NCBI GenBank assembly: GCA_002402125.1
Contig: NVVG01000112.1
Location: 3,235 to 8,715, forward strand
Length of the DNA: 5,481 nucleotides
Source of the DNA: Moraxellaceae bacterium
Lineage (GTDB): Bacteria > Pseudomonadota > Gammaproteobacteria > Pseudomonadales > Ketobacteraceae
Direction of reading: 5' to 3'
Part shown: piece after piece, positions 1 to 4,645 of the stretch
Position numbering within the stretch: the stretch's first letter is position 1
Layout: the number at the start of each line of letters is the position of its first letter
Program-made: the position numbers and the translations under genes
Notes under the pieces: model-generated
What the model was told of the DNA's origin: nothing
The model's database searches: none
What the model saw: the letters and a program-made list of their open reading frames with translations, nothing else

Positions 1-567
1 AATAGAATGTTAGATGATAGCCCGAAGATTAGCGGTGTCTCTATTATGGTAGATAAACTATATGGTGCAACACTGTATAAAAAACTCAAAGAAATTCCAT
101 CAATTATCGGTCTCAATATTGTCTCGGTGTTGCGGAAAATATTTGAAGACATAATGGCAGAAAATCTATTAAAAATGGTAAGCACCAATATTCTTTTCGC
201 CAGTTTTATTAGCTTTGGGGTGATTTACAATACCGCAAGAATAGCTCTGTCAGAAAGAAGCAGAGAACTTGCTATATTACGGGTGTTGGGTCTAACGCGA
301 AAGGAAGTGGCATACATTTTATTTGGCGAGTTGGGTTGTATTACGGTGCTATCGATTCCTCTGGGTATTCTATTGGGCACTGTGCTTGCTGAAGCCATGG
401 TTGCATCAATGGACACGGAATTGTTCCGTATCCCTTTTCATATCAATAACGATACCTATGGTTATGCCGTCGCCATTGTGCTGCTAAGTACAATGATCTC
501 GTTTTATCTGGTGTGGAGACAGGTCGACAAGATCGACCTGGTCAGCGCACAAAAGGGAGTAGAATAA
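1..567 (+). CDS. FtsX-like ABC transporter permease, C-terminal part (5' end outside window)
   Basis: This is the C-terminal end of an inner-membrane permease of the MacB/FtsX type, which works with an ATPase and a periplasmic adaptor to export substrates. The reading frame is open to the first base, so the gene begins upstream and the ATG at 7 is only an internal methionine. Counting from that Met, a membrane helix at about residues 60-80 leads into the family signature NTARIALSERSRELAILRVL (75-94), followed by GLTRKEV. Further membrane segments lie at about 104-130 and 152-168. This order matches the FtsX domain (PF02687) and its cytoplasmic coupling stretch. The gene ends in TAA, whose last A is the first base of the adaptor ATG, so the two are almost certainly co-transcribed and translationally coupled. 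The substrate cannot be told from this fragment. Family assignment is firm; the missing N-terminal half is assumed. Confidence 0.9.
   Translation, partial: NRMLDDSPKISGVSIMVDKLYGATLYKKLKEIPSIIGLNIVSVLRKIFEDIMAENLLKMVSTNILFASFISFGVIYNTARIALSERSRELAILRVLGLTRKEVAYILFGELGCITVLSIPLGILLGTVLAEAMVASMDTELFRIPFHINNDTYGYAVAIVLLSTMISFYLVWRQVDKIDLVSAQKGVE
520..540 (+). other. Perfect 8-bp inverted repeat inside the permease 3' end
   Basis: CAGGTCGA (520-527) and TCGACCTG (533-540) are perfect inverted copies separated by five bases (CAAGA). In RNA this would make a compact, GC-rich hairpin ending 26 bases before the adaptor start codon. It has no T-tract, so it is not a terminator. It lies in codons for VDKIDLV, so it may be coincidental. 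A role in slowing ribosomes or in coupling translation of the two genes is only inference. Confidence 0.4.
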
Positions 568-1781
568 TGCCAGCAAAAAAAATCAAACTGGGACTAAAGA
601 TTGTCATCGGGTCGCTGGCCTTGGGATTGCTTGTTTTTGCTTTTGTGCCAGAACCGGTGAAGGTGGATATAGAAATTATTAAAAAAGGCAATTTGCTGAT
701 TAGCTTAGAGGGTGAAGGAAAAACCAAAATTCACGATATCTATACGGTGTCTACACCCATTGAGGGGCGTATTACCCGCATTGATAGTGAGCCCGGCGAT
801 ATTGTTGTCGCAGGAAAAACCATACTTGCCAACATGTACCCGGCGAATCCGCGATTTTTAGATCGGCGATCCGAGACTCAAGCAAAGGCCGATGTCGCAG
901 GCGCCAAAGCAGCGTTGGCATTAGCGAATGCAAGAGTAAAACAAGCTACCGCCCAGCTCGATTACGACCTGGTAGATTTTAACCGCACCAAAGAGTTATT
1001 TAATAAGAAAAGCGTTTCAAGAGTTCAATTAGAACGATCCGAACTACGACTCAAGACACTAAGAGCAGAATTGGAAACCACCGAGTCCAATCGGCAAGTT
1101 ATGTTATCTCGACTAGCAGCCGCCAAAGCACAGTTATTACAACCGGAGGTTAACAACAATAACGCGAGTGTACTCAATGACGACTGCCATATTTGTATTC
1201 ATTCCCCGGTTGATGGCCGGGTATTACGCATATTACATAAAAGTGAAAGCACCGTACCGGTAGGCACCGCATTAATGCAAATCGGTGATCCCGCCGATCT
1301 GGAAGTCAATATTGAAATGTTATCCAGCAATGCCGTGCAAGTATCGGTAGGTGATACCGCATTGATAAAACGCTGGGGCGGCGATGATATCAATGCCCAG
1401 GTAAAAGTTATTGAACCCTCAGGTTTCACCAAAATATCGGCGCTGGGGGTAGAAGAGCAGCGAGTGAATGTCATTCTCAGCTTTACTGATCCAATAGAGA
1501 AATGGCAGTCACTAGGGGATGCTTTTCGAGTCGAAGCGGCGATCATTATTGACCGTGCCGATGACGTGATAATAGTCCCGCTGTCCGCGTTATTCCGTCA
1601 AGACGAAATATGGTCGGTTTTTAAGGTGGTTGATGATGTTGTTGAGCTACAACAGGTCGCTGTCGGGCGCAGAAATGATCGGTTTGCTGAAATTAAGCGA
1701 GGGCTGAAGGTAGGGGAGCGTATTATAACCCACCCAGGAAATGAGGTTGCGGCAGGGGTGAGGGTGGAAGCAAGAAAGTAA
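567..1781 (+). CDS. HlyD/MacA-like periplasmic adaptor subunit of an ABC exporter
   Basis: This is a periplasmic adaptor (membrane fusion protein) of 404 residues linking the preceding permease to an outer-membrane channel. The start at 567 is chosen over an in-frame ATG at 513 because it overlaps the permease stop (TAATG) and has GGGAG at 555-559. Residues 8-27 form an N-terminal membrane anchor. A first lipoyl half-motif follows at about 58-90 (STPIEGRITRID, EPGD). A long Ala/Glu/Arg-rich helical hairpin, probably coiled coil, spans about 98-193. The second lipoyl half is at about 207-242 (SPVDGRVLRI, GTALMQIGD), then a beta-barrel with WGGDD and EPSGFTKISALGVEEQRVNV (about 275-315), and a membrane-proximal domain with VPLSALFR and GRRNDR. 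Length and domain order are normal for the family. The two cysteines in CHIC (207, 210), just before the second lipoyl half, could form a disulfide; this is speculation. Substrate unknown. Confidence 0.93.
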   Translation: MPAKKIKLGLKIVIGSLALGLLVFAFVPEPVKVDIEIIKKGNLLISLEGEGKTKIHDIYTVSTPIEGRITRIDSEPGDIVVAGKTILANMYPANPRFLDRRSETQAKADVAGAKAALALANARVKQATAQLDYDLVDFNRTKELFNKKSVSRVQLERSELRLKTLRAELETTESNRQVMLSRLAAAKAQLLQPEVNNNNASVLNDDCHICIHSPVDGRVLRILHKSESTVPVGTALMQIGDPADLEVNIEMLSSNAVQVSVGDTALIKRWGGDDINAQVKVIEPSGFTKISALGVEEQRVNVILSFTDPIEKWQSLGDAFRVEAAIIIDRADDVIIVPLSALFRQDEIWSVFKVVDDVVELQQVAVGRRNDRFAEIKRGLKVGERIITHPGNEVAAGVRVEARK

Positions 1782-1787
1782 GGAAAA

Positions 1788-1838
1788 GTTACAAGAAAAG
1801 GTAGTAAGAAAAAGTCGCAAGAACAGGTAGCAAAAAAA
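1788..1838 (+). repeat. Degenerate 13-bp A/G-rich tandem repeat, about four units
   Basis: Four consecutive units can be read: GTTACAAGAAAAG (1788-1800), GTAGTAAGAAAAA (1801-1813), GTCGCAAGAACAG (1814-1826) and GTAGCAAAAAAA (1827-1838, one base short). The approximate consensus is GTNGCAAGAAAAG. The end of the adaptor gene (GAAGCAAGAAAG, just before) resembles a further unit, so the array may have grown out of the coding end. It lies directly after the adaptor stop codon, in the gap before the sulfur transporter genes. No hairpin or terminator is visible here. Confidence 0.6.
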
Positions 1839-1844
1839 GTAATT

Positions 1845-1888
1845 ATCGATCCAACAATGCAGAACTAGACTATTCTAAAAGATCGATC
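1845..1888. promoter_or_regulatory. Pair of ATCGATC sites before the YeeE-type gene, possible operator/promoter
   Basis: ATCGATC occurs at 1845-1851 and again at 1882-1888, 37 bases apart. Because the core ATCGAT is palindromic, the pair is both direct and inverted. Between them is TATTCT (1871-1876), which could serve as a -10 box, but no convincing -35 is placed at 16-18 bases. The spot, just upstream of the ribosome binding site of the transporter gene, fits a regulatory region. This is suggestive only; ATCGAT is a short motif that can recur by chance. Confidence 0.25.
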
Positions 1889-1898
1889 ACTAATTTTT

Positions 1899-1906
1899 AA
1901 GGAAGG
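1899..1906 (+). promoter_or_regulatory. Ribosome binding site of the first YeeE/YedE gene
   Basis: AAGGAAGG lies three bases before the ATG at 1910, with the AAGGA core six bases away. It is a strong purine-rich Shine-Dalgarno sequence and fixes the start of the downstream gene, which would otherwise be uncertain for such a short membrane protein. Confidence 0.7.
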
Positions 1907-1909
1907 TAG

Positions 1910-2347
1910 ATGGAATCAGGTTTTGGCTTAGCGATGGTTGCCGGCCTTGTGCTAGGTGGCTCGGCAACCTTCTTGTTTTGGGGCATAGGCCGCATGGCCA
2001 GTATTAGCGAAATCGTTTGGCAGGCGGTCTCTAATAAACAAAGTTGGCAGCTTACTGGTGAAGCATGGCAGGGGTATTTTATTCTTGGTTTGATTATGGG
2101 CCCTTTAATATCGCATTATGCATTTGATATAGCCTTGCCAGCAACCAATGAAAGCGGCCCGCTAATAATGGCAGTGGGTGGATTGTTGGTCGGGTTTGGA
2201 ACACGCTTGAGTGGTGGTTGTACCATTAGTCATGTTGTATGTGGTTTAGGACGTCTATCAATGCGCTCTCTGGTTGCGACTCTGTGTTTCGTGGGGGCTG
2301 GCATGGTGACGGTCTTTGTAACTCGGCATCTGTTGCAAATGACCTAG
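1910..2347 (+). CDS. YeeE/YedE-family transporter, first half (Sulf_transp domain)
   Basis: This 145-residue inner-membrane protein is the N-terminal half of a split YeeE/YedE (DUF395, PF04143) transporter. Relatives have been linked to thiosulfate or other reduced-sulfur uptake, for example TsuA, and to PmpA/PmpB pairs. Membrane segments are seen at about residues 5-27, 56-73, 83-98 and 118-138. The key family motif is LSGGCTISHVVCGLGRLSMR (100-119), with Cys104 at the position of the conserved cysteine thought to contact the sulfur substrate. Relatives I recall often read GCTxGHGxCGLSRLS, so the His108-Val-Val-Cys form here is slightly divergent. The next gene encodes the matching second half and starts nine bases after this stop. 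No ArsR-type regulator, sulfurtransferase or persulfide dioxygenase gene is seen nearby, so the exact substrate cannot be inferred. Confidence 0.88.
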   Translation: MESGFGLAMVAGLVLGGSATFLFWGIGRMASISEIVWQAVSNKQSWQLTGEAWQGYFILGLIMGPLISHYAFDIALPATNESGPLIMAVGGLLVGFGTRLSGGCTISHVVCGLGRLSMRSLVATLCFVGAGMVTVFVTRHLLQMT

Positions 2348-2356
2348 GAGATAACA

Positions 2357-2773
2357 ATGAAATCTGTAAAATTGATTGTTGGCTTGGCGGCGGGAAATGG
2401 CTTTGGGATAGGGCTTGCCGGTTCGGGCATGAACGAACCGCAAAAAGTGTTGGGATTGCTTGATGTTTATGGAGATTGGGATGCAACCGTACTGATTGCC
2501 CTGGCTACGGCGTTAATTCTTGTCATGCTGATGTTCTATTTGGCACAGTATCTCTCTGAACCTGTGTTTGCCGCCGAATTTGAACCTGTTGAAAAGCAGG
2601 ACCTGGATAAAAGACTAGTCATTGGAGCCCTATTATTTGGCATCGGCTGGGGTTTAGTGGGTTTGTGCCCAGGGCCCGCATTATCATCAATTTTCTACTT
2701 CGAACCAAACATATTTATCTTTATTGTGATGATGGTCGCTGGTATGTTTTTGGCGGGTAAGGTCGCAAAATAG
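2357..2773 (+). CDS. YeeE/YedE-family transporter, second half (DUF6691)
   Basis: This 138-residue inner-membrane protein is the usual partner of the preceding gene; the two probably assemble into one sulfur-compound channel. It begins with a glycine-rich helix (GLAAGNGFGIGLAGSGM, 9-25) and the family stretch SGMNEPQKVLGLLD (23-36). A second membrane segment spans about 43-63, an acidic loop follows (FEPVEKQDLDKR, 75-86), and then comes the signature LLFGIGWGLVGLCPGPAL (92-109) with Cys104, and a last helix at about 116-134. All hallmarks and the normal length are present. The ribosome binding site TAGGAGAT (2345-2352) includes the stop codon of the first gene, so the pair is translationally coupled. 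No terminator is visible after the stop. Confidence 0.88.
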   Translation: MKSVKLIVGLAAGNGFGIGLAGSGMNEPQKVLGLLDVYGDWDATVLIALATALILVMLMFYLAQYLSEPVFAAEFEPVEKQDLDKRLVIGALLFGIGWGLVGLCPGPALSSIFYFEPNIFIFIVMMVAGMFLAGKVAK

Positions 2774-2820
2774 CCATATATCCAGCGCGTGCCTAATGCG
2801 AATCGGTTGAAATGTGTGCC

Positions 2821-2856
2821 GTTTTGCGAGATAATGCGTTAATTCGCTCACAAAAC
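2821..2856. promoter_or_regulatory. Imperfect inverted repeat, possible operator
   Basis: GTTTTGCGAG (2821-2830) and CTCACAAAAC (2847-2856) pair over nine of ten positions around a 16-base spacer. It could be a dimeric regulator site or an RNA stem. There is no T-tract, so it is a poor terminator. It lies about 50 bases after the transporter stop and 220 bases before the next gene. No assignment to a regulator family is possible. Confidence 0.3.
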
Positions 2857-2883
2857 AGCGTTAAAGCTTGTTGTGCGACCCCG

Positions 2884-2900
2884 CCCCTGAGCGAGAGGGG
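2884..2900 (+). other. Small GC hairpin without T-tract
   Basis: CCCCT (2884-2888) and AGGGG (2896-2900) form a five-base-pair stem with a seven-base loop (GAGCGAG). The following bases are TAGACTTTCT, so there is no proper run of T and it should not be read as a normal intrinsic terminator, although it is the only candidate near the end of the transporter pair. Confidence 0.3.
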
Positions 2901-3063
2901 TAGACTTTCTATGATGGGTTGTCTAATATTTTTCACCAACGGAACGATCTTTTTGGCTACAAATGTATATTATCTGTCAGCAATTGCCCTTCTGCAATAA
3001 TCGTTCTTTGCTTAATATCCCAAGAATGGGACGGTTTGTGTCCTAACTAAGGTGAATCGGACC

Positions 3064-3070
3064 AGGGGGA
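3064..3070 (+). promoter_or_regulatory. Ribosome binding site of paralog 1
   Basis: AGGGGGA is placed seven bases before the ATG at 3078. The sequence around it (GTGAATCGGACC then a G-run) aligns with that before the second paralog (GTGAATAGGATC then a G-run), so this leader was part of the duplicated unit. Confidence 0.65.
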
Positions 3071-3077
3071 AATTGCT

Positions 3078-3860
3078 ATGTCGGACCAAAATGTCATGAT
3101 ACAGAAAGAAGAATTTTCACAGCTGGGGCCTATATATGGTGCCCATATTAAACGTATTGGTTGGATAAGAACCAATGCCGGTGGCATTTGCATGTATACC
3201 TGTGTTCCACCGCTCATTATTGCGTTTCTCTCAATTTCAACATTATTCTACCAAGCGTTTGTTAGACCGATTTTTGGAACCCCCAAAATGCGTTGGGCAG
3301 ATTATGTCGTTGTTGATCGTCACCGTATCGAAGCACTTACCTGGTTTGATAAAATGAATTGTATGTTCTGTGGTTTTGCGAGTGGCATGTGTACCATGGT
3401 CAATAAAGAATTGGACCATATTGCAGAGATAAAACCAGAAGATATAGGGTTTGTGAGATCTCTTGGGTTAACGGTTATGTTGCTCATCATTTTGCCAGTG
3501 ACATTGTTTATGGGGGCGAGTTACCAAGTAATTTACAATGTTCTGGTTGCTACACCTTTGGGTTTGCATCGAATTTCCATTAGAGAAGCAGGACAAGTTT
3601 TAAAAGAGGGTGGTTATGCCGAAAGTTTTCCGGCGGTACCTAAATTTTTTCTTAAACTAAACAAAAATATCATATTCCGTTTTGCCATGGCGCTTGAGCA
3701 AATAGAATCATCTTGGTGTCCATTGGCGCATTTTGAAAGACGTGAAGGCATTGTATACCCTGATCACCAAAAGAATTTTTTTGGTCCTGATCAGCTCCAT
3801 GAGATGCATGAAATCCTAGCAACTGAAGGATCGGTTTCTGATCGTAAGCCGAAGTATTAA
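3078..3860 (+). CDS. Uncharacterised two-TM membrane protein with CxxCG and WCPxxH motifs (paralog 1)
   Basis: I do not recognise a named function. The 260-residue product has a hydrophilic N-terminus, membrane segments at about 40-62 and 128-158, and a C-terminal soluble part. The loop between the helices carries RWADYVVVDRHRIEALTWF (72-90), then C95-x2-C98-G-F-A-S-G-x-C105. Near the C-terminus is ESSWCPLAHFERRE (210-223), with Cys214 and His218. Cys38 and Cys42 sit at the edge of the first helix. From memory, a shorter conserved hypothetical bacterial family has similar DRH...NCxYCGYxNG...WCPxxH blocks; if so, this may be a longer version. C95, C98, C214 and H218 could make a metal or redox site; that is inference. 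All six cysteines are kept in the paralog at 4627. The start is supported by AGGGGGA at 3064-3070. No terminator follows. Confidence 0.85.
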   Translation: MSDQNVMIQKEEFSQLGPIYGAHIKRIGWIRTNAGGICMYTCVPPLIIAFLSISTLFYQAFVRPIFGTPKMRWADYVVVDRHRIEALTWFDKMNCMFCGFASGMCTMVNKELDHIAEIKPEDIGFVRSLGLTVMLLIILPVTLFMGASYQVIYNVLVATPLGLHRISIREAGQVLKEGGYAESFPAVPKFFLKLNKNIIFRFAMALEQIESSWCPLAHFERREGIVYPDHQKNFFGPDQLHEMHEILATEGSVSDRKPKY

Positions 3861-3873
3861 AAAGTATTAAAAA
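3852..3873 (+). repeat. Two-copy 10-bp tandem repeat across the stop of paralog 1
   Basis: AAGTATTAAA is present at 3852-3861 and 3862-3871, followed by AA. The first copy contains the stop codon. The second paralog has only one copy at its end before its terminator begins, so this is a small local duplication at the point where similarity between the two copies stops. Confidence 0.55.
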
Positions 3874-3945
3874 GAATTTTAGTGCTCTTATTATTAGCGC
3901 GTTATTAGAACGGTTGTTACAATTCTGCGGCTAAGTTTGCACACT

Positions 3946-4003
3946 GCCTCTTTGGCCTCTTTGGCCTCTTTGGCCGCTTGGTATCTAACCAATACAAACC
4001 AAT
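3946..4003. repeat. Phased TTGG and CCAA repeats (9-bp tandem plus inverted copies)
   Basis: GCCTCTTTG is repeated exactly three times (3946-3954, 3955-3963, 3964-3972), followed by a degenerate fourth unit GCCGCTTGG (3973-3981). Immediately after come AACCAAT at 3987-3993 and again at 3997-4003, ten bases apart. TTGGT (3978-3982) and ACCAA (3988-3992) form an inverted repeat with a five-base spacer. TTGG boxes thus recur about once per helical turn and then switch orientation. This could be a cooperative protein-binding array or a slippage-prone minisatellite; the sequence alone does not decide. Confidence 0.6.
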
Positions 4004-4227
4004 CTTTTTGTTTAATCCGTAAACATATTATATTTTTTGCATTTATGTGCAGGCTAAAAAGTAAGCTATAACATGGCTTTCCCAATAATAGTAAAAACAC
4101 AATTATTCCAAACGCGCCATCTAAACTAAAATATGGCCTTTTTAAACAATGCTTGTCTAGCGGAATTCTAATAGCATGTTATGGTTATCTGGATTAAAGA
4201 GGTGGCGTAAGATCACACTTAATTCCC

Positions 4228-4258
4228 AACTCTAAAATATGGGCACACATCTAGAGTT
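4228..4258. other. 7-bp inverted repeat with 17-base loop
   Basis: AACTCTA (4228-4234) and TAGAGTT (4252-4258) are perfect inverted copies. It lies about 70 bases upstream of the small exported ORF, so it could be an operator or a 5' leader stem. Without a T-tract it is not a terminator, and a match of this length may be chance in AT-rich DNA. Confidence 0.3.
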
Positions 4259-4270
4259 AGATACAAATAA

Positions 4271-4314
4271 GACATAAGACATAAAGATAGAACATAGAAA
4301 TAAAACATAGAAAT
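4271..4314 (+). repeat. AT-rich leader with short tandem repeats
   Basis: GACATAA is repeated at 4271-4277 and 4278-4284, and AACATAGAAAT at 4291-4301 and 4304-4314 (period 13). The whole stretch is built on ACATA-like words, almost without C or G pairs, and would be an unstructured A/G-rich leader for the ORF at 4331. Such leaders can favour ribosome access; here that is inference. Confidence 0.5.
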
Positions 4315-4315
4315 C

Positions 4316-4321
4316 AGAGGA
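4316..4321 (+). promoter_or_regulatory. Ribosome binding site of the small exported ORF
   Basis: AGAGGA lies nine bases before the ATG at 4331. This spacing and sequence support that the ORF with the signal peptide is, or recently was, translated. Confidence 0.5.
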
Positions 4322-4330
4322 ACTAGACCG

Positions 4331-4645
4331 ATGGCTATAAGGTTTAAGTGGAAAGGAATACTCTTGCCTGCTGTTTTAAGTATGGGGATCGTCAGCATCC
4401 CTGCAACTTCTGCCAATACAGAAGGATCGGGCAAATTATACGGGGGCATTTCACAATGGCTTGCTGAAGCCTGGTTGTCTCTGCCACCGATCGCTCAATT
4501 TAGGGACTGGCAATTAATTATATGGATATTTTGGTTCCTCAAGCAAAATTTCATGCAGTTACCACCTACCGTGACCGCTCTGTACCTATCAATAATGAAA
4601 GTGAATAGGATCGGGGAGGAACGGGTATGTCGGACCAAAATGTGA
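4331..4645 (+). CDS. Small exported hypothetical protein, probably frameshifted
   Basis: The open frame encodes 104 residues and I recognise no family. It has a clear Sec-type signal peptide: basic start (RFKWK, 4-8), hydrophobic core (about 9-25) and a likely cleavage after TSA (26-28). It has a ribosome binding site at 4316-4321. After about residue 62 the product changes to an unlikely run (IIWIFWFLKQNF) and ends 19 bases inside the next gene. In another frame, from about 4504, a hydrophilic sequence of normal look appears (MDILVPQAKFHAV, then TYRDRSVPINNESE) and stops at TAG 4606-4608, 18 bases before the next gene. One missing base near 4514-4519 would join the two into a 92-residue protein. 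So this is probably a gene with a frameshift, either a true mutation or a sequencing error. It may be a periplasmic partner of the flanking membrane proteins; that rests on position alone. Confidence 0.45.
   Translation: MAIRFKWKGILLPAVLSMGIVSIPATSANTEGSGKLYGGISQWLAEAWLSLPPIAQFRDWQLIIWIFWFLKQNFMQLPPTVTALYLSIMKVNRIGEERVCRTKM
4613..4620 (+). promoter_or_regulatory. Strong ribosome binding site of paralog 2
   Basis: GGGGAGGA is six bases before the ATG at 4627 and is a closer match to the Shine-Dalgarno consensus than the AGGGGGA of paralog 1. It begins five bases after the TAG at 4606-4608 that would end the frame-corrected small ORF, which suits translational coupling between them. Confidence 0.7.

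Larger units (their letters stand above)
2774..3077. other. Intergenic region of 304 bases with no supported gene
   Basis: No convincing gene is found. An open frame at 2812-3000 lacks a ribosome binding site and has no family features. The region holds an imperfect dyad at 2821-2856, a small GC hairpin at 2884-2900 and the ribosome binding site of the next gene. I looked for a promoter: TTGGCT (2953-2958) is followed by TATTAT (2968-2973), but the spacing of nine bases is too short, so no sigma70 promoter is called. The last 40 bases resemble the sequence upstream of the second paralog (about 4570-4626). Confidence 0.6.
3861..4330. other. AT-rich spacer of 470 bases without a supported gene
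   Basis: No gene with a good start and coding features is seen here. The largest reverse frame (4100-3894) starts with GTG, lacks a clear ribosome binding site, and owes part of its protein to a simple repeat (AKEAKEAKEA). The spacer holds phased TTGG/CCAA repeats (3946-4003), a 7-bp hairpin (4228-4258) and an AT-rich repeat leader (4271-4314) before the small exported ORF. I find no transposase remnant, tRNA or convincing sigma70 promoter. Confidence 0.55.

Noticed and set aside
513..566. Upstream in-frame ATG as adaptor start
   Set aside because: It would add 18 residues coded within the permease end with no ribosome binding site. The TAATG overlap at 565-569 with GGGAG before it is far better.
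2239..2486. Several overlapping open frames on both strands across the junction of the two transporter genes
   Set aside because: They are shadows of two well-supported YeeE/YedE halves with intact family motifs and ribosome binding sites.
2953..2973. TTGGCT and TATTAT as a promoter for paralog 1
   Set aside because: The spacing is only nine bases. A sigma54 reading also fails because GC is missing at the -12 position.
2812..3000. 62-codon open frame with a hydrophobic C-terminus
   Set aside because: There is no ribosome binding site before its ATG, no family features, and it crosses both inverted repeats of the gap. It is most likely chance.
3946..3981. CRISPR-like array
   Set aside because: Units are nine bases with no spacers between them, so this is a simple tandem repeat.
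3894..4100. Reverse-strand open frame of 68 codons with AKEAKEAKEA
   Set aside because: It starts with GTG with no clear ribosome binding site. The regular part is just the translation of the 9-bp repeat, and the rest has no coding character.
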